64,000 nucleotides of DNA from Chimonanthus salicifolius (Eukaryota; Streptophyta; Magnoliopsida; Laurales; Calycanthaceae), in the NCBI GenBank assembly GCA_013350335.1, contig CM023539.1, positions 23,243,043-23,307,042 on the forward strand, read 5' to 3'. The position numbers and the translations under genes were made by a program. The notes beneath the pieces were generated by a model that was not told the origin of the DNA, did not search any database, and saw only the letters and a program-made list of their open reading frames with translations. Position 1 is the stretch's first letter, and every line of letters starts with the position of its first letter. Below are positions 23,511 to 36,300 of this stretch, one piece after another.

Positions 23511-23880
23511 CAGTATAGTTGGATTACATGCTTGTCTTTTATTTTTGGGAGTTGGAGCATTGAAATTTGAGGTCCAATGAACTAATTATATAATATTCAC
23601 TTAATATTGAAAGAAAGTTGGAGAATTGCTCATATTATTATATTTTAGATATATTTACGTTATTTCATATATTAAATATTTTTAAGGAAAAACATTTATG
23701 AATCTTACAATTCTACGATTTCTGATACACGATTTGCGGTTTAAGATATATAATGATTTTACGGTACGATTCGATTTTCACAACATTAGTGATGTGGAGT
23801 ACCGCGTCAATTAGTCTCAAGTGAACCAGGCCCGACTTGACCATAAGGCGACCACCTCCAAATTTCTGACACTTTTTTTA
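23511..23880 (+). promoter_or_regulatory. Presumed promoter region of the BAH/RRM gene
   Basis: This is the only interval between the upstream LTR and the probable 5'UTR. No convincing TATA box is visible. Around 23690-23790 is an AT-rich CGGTACGATTCGATTTT-type repeat. The role follows only from position. Confidence 0.35.
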
Positions 23881-24379
23881 ACTTACCGCAAAACCCTAAT
23901 CCCAAATTTCAGCCTTTTAAGTTACCGCAGGCGCAAACCCTATTCTCTCAATGCAAAGAAAAACAACCCTTCATCAGTTGCAACCTCCCCTAATTAAAAG
24001 TAGAAAACCTTTTATTTCTTCTTATCCTCATTCGACCCTTCTGAAGATTTTCTTCTTATCACGTGGTGTTTTGAGGTCCAGCTACTTCTGTTTGGGCTAC
24101 CCGATTTCGAATCACCTGAGAGGCATTTGTATCTCTGCAAGCGTTGGGATCAGGCTGAAGCTCGCCGCTGTTGCAATCCAGCCTAGTTGCTGTTTTCTCT
24201 CTGCCCTCTATAGGTGATTCTGTCCATATCTGAATTGCAGGCCCATACCCTTTGATGCAACAAACGAGCAACCATTTTGCTGATTTTTCAGACACCAAAT
24301 AAACCTGGTCGGACTTGTATTTTTCTTGGCCGCCAATCAGTGAGTCTTTTCCTCTCATCATTCTAGTTCACCTTCTCTG
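23880..24379 (+). other. Probable 5'UTR exon of the ASI1/IBM2-like gene
   Basis: The stretch is less AT-rich and more pyrimidine-rich than its surroundings and ends at a strong donor (TTCTCTG followed by GTAAGATC at 24380). The first coding exon has a good acceptor (TTTACTTTAG) at 26929 with only 48 non-coding bases before its ATG, so at least one leader exon must lie upstream. A telobox AAACCCTAA at 23891-23899 sits near the presumed transcription start. The start site and a possible extra donor near 24213 are not resolved. Confidence 0.45.
23951..24217 (+). other. Upstream ORF in the probable 5'UTR, 88 codons
   Basis: An ATG at 23951 opens 88 codons (MQRKTTLHQLQPPL...) and stops before the donor at 24380, so it cannot be an N-terminal extension of the BAH protein. 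It has no recognisable similarity. If the leader starts upstream of it, it could lower translation of the main frame. Confidence 0.3.
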
Positions 24380-24474
24380 GTAAGATCAAGACCTTCTTGC
24401 TCTGTCTTTCTTTCTCCTTCTTTGCCTCAAGTTGTACTTGTAGTTTACTATAGTTGTAAAATAGTAATAATAAT

Positions 24475-24668
24475 ACCCACATGGGTGTAGCTCAACATGT
24501 TGTCTCTCACCTCAGGAAGCGGGAGGTTACGGGTTCGAGCCCCCATGGCCTAACCTTGGTGTGCCCTAGGGGTATTGGGCTCACCCATAGGGGTTTTACG
24601 CTGAGTATCTCGCGGTTTTCCACACGTAAATTCAAAAAATAAAATAATAATAATAATAATAACAATAA
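24475..24668 (+). mobile_element. tRNA-derived SINE, full-length-looking
   Basis: Starts CCCACATGGGTGTAGCTCAA with an A-box-like GTGTAGCTCAAC (24485-24496) and a B-box-like GGGTTCGAGCCCC (24531-24543), the RNA polymerase III promoter layout of tRNA-derived SINEs. The body includes GGGCTCACCCATAGGGGTTT and CACACGTAAATTCAAAAAAT, and the tail is (AAT)n. It is not a tRNA gene: no acceptor stem or anticodon arm can be folded. It lies in the leader intron, in sense orientation. Confidence 0.75.
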
Positions 24669-24932
24669 AGTTCATCCCACCTCCACCCTACCAGTGACCA
24701 TCGATTAACCTCTCTTTTGTGCCCTTTTAATTGAAAATTTCCTAAATGTGTGAATCCAATTAAAGTAATTTCTTTTACCTCTGTGTTCTTGTATTTATTT
24801 TAAGTGAATTAACCATATTATCAATTGAAAATGATATTTCAGCAAAACTTGAATACAAAAATTTAATTAGTAATTTTGCATTACAGAAAGTAAGAAAAAT
24901 AGGATTTAGATAAATTCTTTTTATTATATATA

Positions 24933-25036
24933 ATTTTTTTTTTGAATTTACGTATGGGAAACTGCGGGATATCCAGCGTAAAACCCCCATGGGTGAGCCC
25001 ACTACCCTTATGTTAGTGCCCCACCCATGCCTCCCA
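24933..25036 (-). mobile_element. Second copy of the same SINE, 5'-truncated and inverted
   Basis: The minus strand reads GTGGGCTCACCCATGGGGGT, TTTTACGCTGGATATCCCGC and CATACGTAAATTCAAAAAAA, matching the 3' half of the SINE at 24475-24668. A (TC)n tract (25036-25061) abuts the truncated end. Confidence 0.75.
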
Positions 25037-25061
25037 TCTCTCTCTCTCTCTCTCTCTCTCT
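25036..25061. repeat. (TC)n microsatellite
   Basis: About 13 TC units next to the truncated SINE. A second short (CT)n block lies near 25403-25421. Confidence 0.9.
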
Positions 25062-25549
25062 TGTTTTTTTTTAGAACTTGTTTGCATTTCTCGCTGCATA
25101 GAGATATTCTGTAGAAAATATCAATTTTCTGCAGATTTTCCCCTTTCTTGTGCATATAAAATTGTCAATGGACTATGTTTCTGCACTTGGCTCTTTCTTG
25201 TGGTATGTCTTTTTTACAAACCCCTCTTTTCGGAAATGAATTCCTCATAGAAGTATCAGACATGAACCTTGCTTTTCATGCATTCCTTTTCTGGCCTTTC
25301 CCTTCTCATAACAGAACGTATGAAGCCTATCCAAGCTTTTCATTCCTCATTTTCCTCATTCTCGAAATTAGGTATGCAATCATCACTTTTTTTTTGCCTA
25401 CGCTCTCTCTCTCTCTCTCTCCATTTTTGATTCCTTTGTTTCTTTGTTCTTTTTCCTTCCTAAATCTGGCCATTTGTAACCATACAGATTTCACCACCCC
25501 CAACTTTTAGACATGATTTTTTTGTCCCTTCTTTAAGAAAGCACTTCAA

Positions 25550-26046
25550 AAGGGCTACAACTCGGGCAGGTCCAGCCGGATTTTAGGCCTACCTGAGCCC
25601 AACACAAATTGTAATTTAAGGGCCTGATCTTGAGCCTGGGTTACCCGAATTAGTCAAACCTGCACCTGACCCATATTGAATTTGTAGGACTCGAGCTTGA
25701 TTGCAAGCCCGAAATGTCTACTCGGGCTTATTCGGCTCGTGCTTGTTTGATCCTAGAATGGAATATTTTTTTATTATTTATAACATAAAAAATATGTTAT
25801 ATAAATTTTATATGTAGACACATTATCAATTAAAGAAAATTAGATTTTATGAAGTGTCACATATTCGAGCTTTTTGACAAAACTCGGGCTTTCATGTACT
25901 TTGCCCAAGACCGATCCGAATCCTAGTTCATCTTGATTTTTTGGGCCCGAAAATGAGCTCGACCTGAGTGCCGGTCCACCCAAACCCAAATATTTCAGGT
26001 TTGTCCATGTGGTTTTGGGTTAAGCCCAAATCAAGTTGCACCACTG
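25550..26046. mobile_element. hAT-like non-autonomous element with 8-bp target duplication
   Basis: The left end is AAGGGCTACAACTCG; the complement of the right end is CAGTGGTGCAACTTG. The flanks are CACTTCAA (25542-25549) and TACTTCAA (26047-26054), seven of eight identical, as expected for hAT insertion. The interior is non-coding with CCCGAGC/GGCTCG-rich blocks around an AT-rich centre. A related truncated copy lies at about 29645-30065. Confidence 0.7.
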
Positions 26047-26054
26047 TACTTCAA

Positions 26055-26929
26055 CTTGAAGAAATTTTGAATTTTTAGAATTCGATTTACTCGGTGAAGT
26101 GTGGTCCCCTTGGTTGTAGCAAGAACTACTTGGTGTTGTGACATGATGCATTTTTATATCAAGGAGCTATCTTGACACAAATATGGGGCTTGAGGAGAAT
26201 ATTGCAAGTAGTATTTGTTAGTGGTGCTGAACAACATTGGGACAGCCAATTGGAGTTTATTCCTCAATGCCCCTTTGCTTGAATAATGTTTTTTATACAA
26301 GATGGTAAATGTATGAAGTTAAATTGTTAGAAAAAAAGGAGAATGGGGAAAAAAAGGAGAGCATCAAAAGATTGAAACTTATCAATTCTACTTTTGCTAT
26401 AGTTTTTTCATCCTTTAATTGTATTCTTATTTGGGTAGAAACAATGTGCTATTTAATTGTCAACGGGGGACTAATATGTATGATTTATTGCTTATTGTGA
26501 CATCATTTTTTAAATGTAAATGTGGATCTTTTGCTTTCCATTACATTAATATCATGATCCTCATTGGCTTTGTACCTTAATTGATGAATATACAACCTTT
26601 AGTTTGAGGATGACAAAGATTCTCAATTTTCTTTTGCTCTAAGTGAAACTATTGCTGTCTTTTCGAGAAATGAACTCCAAATGTCTTTATTGAGACTGAC
26701 TTTCATGTAGGCTTAAAGCCCTTACTTGTGGCCTTTGAAGGTCTCAAAAGGCTTTCTTGCGTTTCCAGTGGTTATTTATTTTTTAGTTTTTGTTATTGAA
26801 GTGTTGAGATTGTACATCAATCTACTCAATTTTATAGATATTTTTTATAGTTGTCTTTTGATTTATTTTTGTTCTTCTCCATAAAGTTTTTTTTTTGTTT
26901 TCATTTTTATTTTTTATTTTTTACTTTAG
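26055..26929 (+). other. Rest of the leader intron
   Basis: No gene or repeat assigned. A small frame at 26309-26500 lacks similarity. A long T-rich tract (26885-26927) leads into the acceptor TTTACTTTAG. Confidence 0.5.
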
Positions 26930-27340
26930 GTTCTAAAAGGCAATTGAGTTGGGGAGCATCTACGTCAATCTCGAGATATGCCATCTATGTCTCTTTCTAA
27001 AGAAGCACATAACGGAGACGACCTTGAGTTTGAATGGGGTAAAAAGAAAAGTATTGGTGGGGCGAAGAAAGAGGTCCAGTTTTACGAATCCTTTACTTAT
27101 GATGGGATAGAGTACTTTCTTTATGACTGTGTGTATCTATACACAGACAATGACCCCGAGCCATATCTTGGCAAGCTTATCAAAATATGGGAGCATCCGA
27201 ATCAAAAGAAGAAAATAAAGATCCTCTGGTTTTTTAGGCCTATAGAAATTCTAAGCTGGTTGGGAGATGATGTGGTGCTTGAGAATGAAATATTTTTGGC
27301 ATCTGGAGAAGGTGTGGGTCTTGCCAACATAATGCCATTG
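26930..27340 (+). CDS. ASI1/IBM2-like: Exon with start codon; N-terminal half of the BAH domain
   Basis: Coding from the ATG at 26978 (121 codons, phase 0 end); 26930-26977 is 5'UTR after the acceptor TTTACTTTAG. The text before the BAH domain is short and acidic ([15 protein letters not shown]), as in known homologues. The donor is CCATTG then GTAATT. A second Met codon lies four codons in. The next intron is 11.1 kb. Confidence 0.85.
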
Positions 27341-30300
27341 GTAATTGGATTCTTGTTATAGTTCTTTGGCCTTTGATCTTCCCCCTTCTAACTATTGGTC
27401 AAAGATTGTCTCTCTCTTGTTATAGTCGTTCATCAATAGTTTTTTTTGAATCGGTAACGAAGAAGATTTTATTACTAAAAAACAAGAAAAGGTACAATAA
27501 AAAGAGAGAAAAAGCCAGGGACTAATAGGATTAGACCCTGACAATACAGAAAAGGAAGCAACATAGAAAAATGAAATACATCAAAATAGATTAATACATC
27601 CAATGCGTATGCCCGAACCAGAACAATAAGATCTATCCTCCTTAAAGCTGAAAAATGCTTGTGACTGAGCCGTTGATGCCATTTTTTTGCAAAATAGTTC
27701 GCCACCCCATTTGCTAAATGACTAATCTGAGCAAAGGACCCCTCAAGACCCGAGGCCAGAGCCCTAATTTCTCTGATTATGGTTATCATCTTCCACGAGG
27801 GACACCTCTTGTCATTTAATGGCATTTGTCGAATCTCCCTTAATAACTAGTTTACCACCCCCATAATCCGACCATATACTCAAAGCTCGCCTAATGCTAA
27901 GCAATTCAGCCTCATTAGAAGAGTCCCTTGTCCCCATCGACTCTGGAAAAACCAAGGTAGAATGACCTAGATGATTCCTAAGGACACCTCCAATCCCTGC
28001 CGGCCCTGGTTTACCCCTAGATGCCCCGTCCATGTTAAATTTCATTTCACCACACTGAGGAGGAGACCACTCTGTCAGTTTCTTGTGCCTCCGATGCACA
28101 CCATTCATACAACCTTCCCACGAAGCTAAGCATACAGGAGAGGAGCCAAGCACACAGTCTCCATCTAGCATTTTGATACTACCTTTGTGTACTTACCTAA
28201 AAAATTCTTGAATTCCTTGATTTCCAAATGGTCCATGAGACAATGGCTGAATCGTATTCCATGCCAGCCTTTGTCTAGTGGTAGTGCCACAAATAAGATA
28301 TCATTATAGTTCCATGTATTTTATTTATTTGCATGTATACCAGTAAAAATCCTGTCTAATGCATGGGGTAAAATATGAAACATCAAATAATGATAAATTA
28401 CAAATTATAAAAACATAATTGTCTTTTATATATTGTCAATTGTATCATACAAACATGGCTTGAGAGATTTTGTCTTAAAGTAAATCATCTACAATGACAA
28501 GAAAAAAAATAAAAACCATTATAATAAATTTTGCAAGAATTAATTGGATTTTCTTATGTTAACAATAATTCAAAAGTATGGGGAAAAGTGTTAAGAGTTT
28601 TTGGAAATGTATCCTCTGGGAGTGCCATATTCTATTCTTTGTTTGTGGGTTCAACTTTGGCAAATAATATAATCAGATCTAGAAAATTTGGTGAAAATCC
28701 TTTCTTTGTAATAATAAGATATAATGCATGTTGTTACGTTGTCCTTAAAAAATGTGATGAACCAAACGCATACCTTTGTTGCCTGAGGTTGCTTTGATGT
28801 ATATCATGGTGGAACATGAAATGTTGGAAAGGGAAAGAAGTCAAGAACTATGGGAGATAGTGGAGAGAGTGAATATTATGAATGGAAATGAATGTAAATT
28901 TTGAGAATGAATTATAGCAAACATAAGAAAATTGAACAAGATCTATGTATGTCATATGAATATTGAACTCAAATTTAAAATAACGTAATTTAAATTGTGT
29001 ATTTCAACCGATGGAGGCAAGTGGTACAACTTAAAATTGGAAGCAAAATTCAACTTTTAGTTTTTTTCCCCTTGGGGAAAAGAGGGGGTGGTTGGTAATC
29101 TAGTTGTTTTTGCAAATAAATATATTCATCATAGCTATTTATGGTATGAGATGTATACCATCAATTACATCCAAGAATGATACTGTAGTCAAGAAGCCAT
29201 TTGCTCATTGGTCCTTTTTCCGTTGATGCGTAGGAGCCATCCAACTAAAGCATTTAGGGCTTGTTTGTTGGTTTCCTGGGAAAATAATCTCAATAGGAAA
29301 ATGGATTTGGATGGAAAAATTATCCTAGAAAAGTGGCTTGATAAGAATTTGCTTTCTCATCTAAAAAATTACTTATTTGTTTCCCACTAACCTACATAAT
29401 GAAAGCTCGGTCAATACATGGTTCAAGTTAGGGCTGTAACCATAGTTCAAAATTCAAAACTTGGACTCGACTCAAAATCTTATTGGGTAACTTGGCCAAG
29501 TTTTTGGACTCAACTTGAGAGAACTTGGTAAAACTCACTGTGTCGACTGACTTGAAATCCCATTGAGTCAAGTCAACTCGACTGACTCTTGAGTTTTTTT
29601 GAGTTTTTAAACAATGGTTGCAACTTGAGTAACGCGATATACTAGGTTTTGTATTTACTTGAGCCCATGCTTGAACTGTAATGGAAGGGCCCGAGCTCGG
29701 GTTCAGGTTCGAGGCAACCTGAATTATTCAGACTCAAACCCGACCTGAATTTTATTTTTAGGTTCTGAGCCTAATTTTATGTTTGAAATGTATGTGGGGG
29801 CTTATCTAGGCTTAGGCTTACGTGGTTAAAATAGAAATATTTTTTATTGTTCTATTAAAATCTAAATTATATATTATATAAATCTTATATTTATAAAAAT
29901 ATTAATTAAATGAAATTTGATTTTATAAATCATTTGCTCAAATTTGGCGTTTTGGCCAAGCTCATACTTTCATGTACTAGGCTTGGTTCAACTCGAGTTG
30001 TAATCCGAGCATAATATTTTAGGTCTAAAAAAGAGTCCGACCCAGGCCAAATAAACTTGAATATGATTTTTTTTTTTTTTGGGTTTTTTAGCTTAAGTGT
30101 GCCATGTCAACTTATTTAATAAATGAGTCGTCGGGTATGCATATGATCAAGTTCAAAACTTATTTTGTCAACTAAGTGAAGGTTTGCTTCATAAATTTTC
30201 CCAAGGAAGTGTTTCTCCATGGGTTGTGGAGGGAAATTTTTTGGACTGTTTCCCTAGGAAAATTTGGTATTGAGAATCTACCTTCCAGGGAAAATGTGTG

Positions 30301-33300
30301 CAAACAGACGTGGAAAAATCTCACGTTCTTGAGAAAGTCAAATTTTCTTAGGAGAAACTGTGTGAACAAATGTACCCTTAGGGGAATGATTATTCTCCTT
30401 TGTGAGTGCTCTTTGACAAAGTTTTCTTGCTGTCATAGTTGAGGAGACGGCTTTCACTCTTGAAGGTGCAATGCTTGATTTTCAAAAATGAAAAGGGGCA
30501 AAGTGTATTAAGACTTTTGAACAAATAAGGATTCTCGAAGAAAATGCGAGTGCCTAGATGAAGGATTTGAACAAGGAACTCACCTATAGTGATTACCTTT
30601 CCAGAAGAAAAAAAGGGGAAAGAAACAACTTACCTATAATAGTTACACTTTTAGTCCCTATTGTTTGCTTCATCGGAAAACTCAAGGAACTAGACATAGT
30701 AACTTGTAGAGACTTCTTTCTATAGTAACTTGTGCATAGCTGGGTGCCACCAGAATCGGATGTCATGAAATTTAATGTGGATGGGGCAACTAGGGGGAAA
30801 CTGAGGCCAGTAGGGATAAGGTGATGTGCGTAGGAATCATGCGAGTTCTACATCAATCATGTTTAATGCATCGGTGGGAATCAAAGACTCAAATGAGGCG
30901 AAAATCCTTAGTATTAGCAGAGCTCTGACCATCTGGAAAATCCATGGGCAAGGAAAATTTGTAATAGAAGGGGATTCGACAAGTGCAATCAAATGGGCTA
31001 AGGGACAAAGGCGCCACCCCCCCCCCCCCCCCTTCCTCCCCTTCCTCTCTCCTCCTCCTCCTCCTCCTCCTCCTCCTCTCTCTTGAGATTGATCACTACA
31101 GACTACTTTGCCAAGTTGGGAGTTGATGACCACTTCTCAGGCGTTTTTTTTCTTATGAGATGGGATGGATGTTTTGACAGTGGTGCTTTATTTTTTCTGA
31201 TATACTATAGTGATACGTTCAGTGCCGGCCCTGAGATGCCCTGAAATCTCAGGGGCCCTAGGCGGAGTGGGGGACCTTGAAATTGTGAGTAAAGTCATTG
31301 GTCGCATTGGTGGCGGCCTTAGGCGGCGGCTTACTCCACATATAGCCAGGGCTGGCCCTGGATATGTTTTCTTTTCATGTTCTTTTCATTCAGCCTTTTC
31401 TTTTATTTCTGGTCTAATCCTTCCAGACCCTCCTTTTCTTAATGTATATGTACCTCTTCCATCTATGAATGAAATCTCATTGTCACTGCTCAAAAAAAGA
31501 AACTCCTTTCTCATGGAACTTTTCTCTCTGTCGCCTCAAAAGGATGTATTCATGTTTTTGAATCAACAAGACGTTAGTGCTTAATAAATATTCTTGACTC
31601 TTTGATTGGCACATTAGCTCAAGAAGTCACTCTCGTAGAACTAACAATAAATCTTGTTCCATGCCTAAGAAGAAAGCATTGAATTAGAGTTCCTCCAATT
31701 TCATAATGGTAACCTAAACCTTGATATTTTGTTGAACTTTAGGGTGATAGCTTAGCATTTCAATTCAATGACCTCTTCCATCTATTGAATTACAATTTTG
31801 TTCAATGAGGGGAAAATCGAGCTCGGCAGGAATTGGAGGTGCCCTGCGGGATCACACAGGGGAACCTTTAGTTGTCTTCCTAGAGGTGATTGGTAGAAAA
31901 CAGTCGAATGAGGCGAAACTGGTTATCATTAGGAAAACCTTGACTATCTGGAATAGCTTAGGGCTAGGCAAATTGGTCATTGAAAGTGACTCGGCAAATG
32001 CAATCATATGGGTATCTGAAGTGAAAAAACCACCGTGGAAGTTAGTTACAGTGACTAGGGAGATCAAGGGGCTACTTAAGGGACGGGAAATCTCATTCAC
32101 CAAAATTAGCAGATTCACCAATGGAGTTGCAGATTTTTTTGCAAAACTAGGAGTGGATTCAACAAACTAGGGTGTTTATTATCCTAATTCATAGGACTAG
32201 AGCTTTTGGGATGGGTTATTTTCTTCCAATATTTGTATTCTCGGATTGGCTTACATGGGATATTGTGGGCCGGGTGGTGATGTATTCTTTCTCCTTGGGG
32301 TCATCTCACATGAACCCAAGTCTTACTCTCCTTTCCTATGTACTTTTTCTTTAATGAAATTTTTGCTTTACTGCTAAAAAAAAATGAGGTTACAATTTTT
32401 TTTTTTGAGCATCAACAAGAAGAAATTTCATTAAACAACGGGAAAAAGACACAAACATCCAGTATATAAGAAACATAATGAAAATAGAGGAAAAATCTAC
32501 AAAATGCAAGCAAACAAAACCCAAAAGGTCAAACGACGACTCCCCATCAATCTCTCACCCTTTAACACTCTCATACACCCTCTTTTAAGTCAACTAGAGC
32601 TGCTTCCCTGTCGACTCTTGTCTTCGCTAGAAAATCAGCCACGCCATTAGTCTCCCTCCTAGTTCGAAGAACGATATCACCAGCTGGGAAGACATAGGTC
32701 AAATCTCCTTGACCACCGTTATGAACGGTCAAGAAGTGGCCTTCCTTTTGCTGGCGCAGTCCATTGCATTCAATAATCCCTCCTCCGAAAATCAATTCCT
32801 CTGAACAAAATCTTGCCCAAAGGATCATGGCCTGCCTTATTGCTAATAGTTCGGCGTCGTTCAAATCTATGACACCTGCAGGTTCTAAGAGTAAAAACAT
32901 CAACTCCCATATTACACAAAGTTTTTCTTTTTTTAGCGGTACACTAAAAGCTATTACAACTTAAGATTCAAGTTTTGAACAAATCTGAATGTCTGAAGTC
33001 CTTTCTTTTCATTTTAAATTGTAGTAAGTCATCATGCACATGTGAATCAACTTTAGTAACATGTTAATATTTTATGATAGCTGCAAACATTTTAATTGAA
33101 ATCTCATGAATACAAATGCTACATTACAATATTATGAGATCACCTGATGTGCATCCTTATTTTTCATCTTTATATTTGGACCATTCACTATGTTGTTTAA
33201 TTTTTATGTGGAAGTAGTTCATATAAGTCTGTCTACTGGTTAAATTCCTAAACCAATCTATTCAATCTCATGAAACCGGTGAAGTAAAAAATGCACAACA

Positions 33301-36300
33301 TAGAAAAGAACAACTAAAATCCAATGCATGGGGTTTTTTTTCCCGTGTTAAGAAAATATTTTGTTGGCCTCTACCCATAGGAAATGGTAGATTTTGTGAA
33401 CACACTAACCCAGTTGAAATGCTAAAACAAAATAGAAATCACACAAAATAGTGTCATAAACTAAGAAAAGCAGAAAAGTTATTGAGTTGGACAATTTGAA
33501 GAACGAGTTTATCTTGTAAATGGTTAGAAGGTTCACTAACTTGAAGAGCATGTGTTGATCATCCTTGAGTGGTTTATGGATCGTTTCTCTGATAGATTTA
33601 CATGATGCGAAGTTAAAACAATTCCGTGAAACAAATCATCCTCGAATGCTCTTTCCTGTTGTCCCATTACTGTAACAATTGTCAACAGATGACTCTGGCT
33701 TTTACTTCTCTCAAGCAGCCCTCCCATTGAGATTGCCAAACTACCATCAGAGTTAACTTAAGCCAGCATTCTTTTTGGGTTCTCATCAGATTTTTTTTTT
33801 TAATTGATAATTCGACTAAAGGGGCTCAAGAAGAGCATGTTACAAGGAAGGCTTGATTGACAAACAATGAAAACAGAGAAACCAAATCTTCTAGGTAATG
33901 CCCACAAAGAGGAAGAGAACAAAGAAAGTAAATGCTCCCATTAACCAATGCTAATGTGCTTCATCCAAGCTTGAAATAAGTTATCCTTTAGGGATGTCTT
34001 GGAACTCCTTGAGTGGGTGATGCGGGGCATTTCCATGAAAAAAATTGGAGGAGGAAAGAATAGTCCCATCTAGGAGGTTTTTGAGAATGCATAAATAACT
34101 GGCTCAATGTTTATATATATGGCTCATGCCCTTAATTCTCTCAATTTGGGCTTAAAAGGACCCACATAAGAGCACTATTTGCTAGGAGCAAGGGATTATG
34201 ATTGGATTGCATTCCACCTACTTAGAAGATTCTTTCTCCACCTCCTTTCCAAACTAAAAAAAGCAAGGTTAGAAGAAGATCTCTCCGAGCTTTGGGTCTC
34301 ACCTTCTTTCCCTCTTTGCGTTTTCCTTCATTTTTATTTTATGATGGGACACATGATTCATAAAAGACCCTTTGATGCGGGAGCATTTTATTTTATTTTA
34401 TTTGGAGTTGATGTTATCAGACTTTGATTTTATTTTATTTTATTTTTACTTAGCCTTGTCTTTTAGTTTGTTTTCTTTTATATGAGGGCAAACTTGTCAT
34501 TATGAATTATTGTAATAAGGGGGAAGAGGAGGGAGAAGAGAAGAAGAGAGAAAAGGGGGGAAAAGGGAAGAGAGGGGGGTTGGGCGGGGGCATTCATTAG
34601 TTGCCCTAAAGCTTTAGGAAACAACAAGGAGCCTCCGTCCCCTTTGTTTTTTTGGTTAAAAAGCTTTGTAAAGAGGACGCATACACGATGGAATGAAAGG
34701 AAAAAGGAAAAGGAAAGCTTGGCCTATGCGCATGGTGTCAATGGATTCCCCTTGAGGGTTTGGCGTGAAGCCAACAAGTCAGTCTACTATCCTCTCTTCT
34801 TCTTCTTCTCTTCCTATCTCTTTTTCTTCTTCTTCCCTCTTCTCTTTTGTTTCTTTTTTGGCCAGAACCTACCCACACAAAATCCCATCCCTTTGCCGCT
34901 GCCCAAACACTCACCCATGGCCTTCCGCCCCTCCTAACTGTTACCCATCTTCCGCCAGCCCTTATATTCCCTTCCATTGTCTTCGCCACACCAAACACTA
35001 CCATTTACTGCTGCGGTTCATCTCAAAACTGTCCATTGCTGTCCTAAAGACTTTTTGGGCTTTCCTACCTCCAACTACAACCCATACAGCCCATCATACT
35101 GCTGTCCCATAGTCCCTACATTCAAAATTCTCTCAAAACAGCCCCAATCAACCCCATTTTAAATCTAAACAGTCATAAAACACTTGGGAGAGCGCTGTCC
35201 CATTGTTCCTTCAGTCCCAAATCTATCTATTTAGTCTTCCTTTGGCCTTTATCCATTCATACAGCAGTGTAACATCTGAATGACATCAATTCAGCCCCAT
35301 ATTAATTCAAAATCTGCATGGTTTATCAATATTGACTGAATGAACTGTTACATTTTCATGGGATTGATTTGTTGAGCATCCTTAGGGTCAGAATTAGGTC
35401 TTCAAGAGTATTAACTGTGATTTGGAATCTCAAATGGATGTTTATAATGGTGGATGTGTTTGCACATGTTGACTTACCTTTAATTGTTTATTGTGGTGTA
35501 GTTAATAATCTCAGTTTTATTGCATACATGTGTTCATATCATCATTTTAGATTAGTCTAGGTCAAGTCATCGTAGATTTGAATAGATATTAATTTAGGAT
35601 TTCTAGCCAACCCTGCATCAAATTTGGTGGCCCATGCAGGTTACTTGACTTAGGTTGTGTCTTAAGTTGGCTATCTGGGAGTGTTTAGGATGCATGTAGG
35701 TGTAAATTGCATCCATTCATCATCGCATCTAGGAATTCATGCGCACCCGTAGTGGTCAGGAATACCATCCCGACATGAGTTCCCAAATTGGACAATCCAA
35801 TCCCGATACTCCTAATATGGACTTCAACACGTTAGTCCAAGTGCTTACTGATTTACGAACTTCCATAATGCATCTTGAGCGTCGAGTAGAGGAGAACAAT
35901 ACTCGCACCAATGCCCGTGTTGATGAGTTGGTTGCTTCTTTTAGAAATGGTACTTTTGAGGGTCGTGTGGAGGATGCTAATGACTCCGCCTATACCGTCG
36001 AGGATATTCCTCAAGGTGATGACCTAAGGGGGTTCGAGGATGTGGATGTGAATAAAGGTCCACCTCTTGGACGGGGACGAGGAGAGCGGGGTAGAGGGAG
36101 AGGTTTTGGTCACGGTAGAGGTCCAAATAGACGTGTGGTCGATCAAGAGTTTTTTGACCCCGATGAGCAGTTGATGAGAACTATTCGGGTCGAAGCTCCT
36201 ACTTTGAAGGGAGACCCGACCCTAAAGTCTTCCTAGACTAGATCTTTGACATGGACCAATTTTTTAAATGGCACCCCTAACAGAGGGAAAGAAAGTCTAG

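Noticed and set aside
24475..24560. tRNA gene
   Set aside because: A and B boxes are present but no acceptor stem or anticodon arm; the body and (AAT)n tail make it a SINE.
31210..31584. 124-codon frame as a gene
   Set aside because: Covers a hAT MITE and LINE 3'UTR; no similarity.
34738..35162. Overlapping frames of 61-115 codons on both strands
   Set aside because: They lie within the U5/R part of the LTR at 34373-35620 and in pyrimidine-rich runs; no domain.
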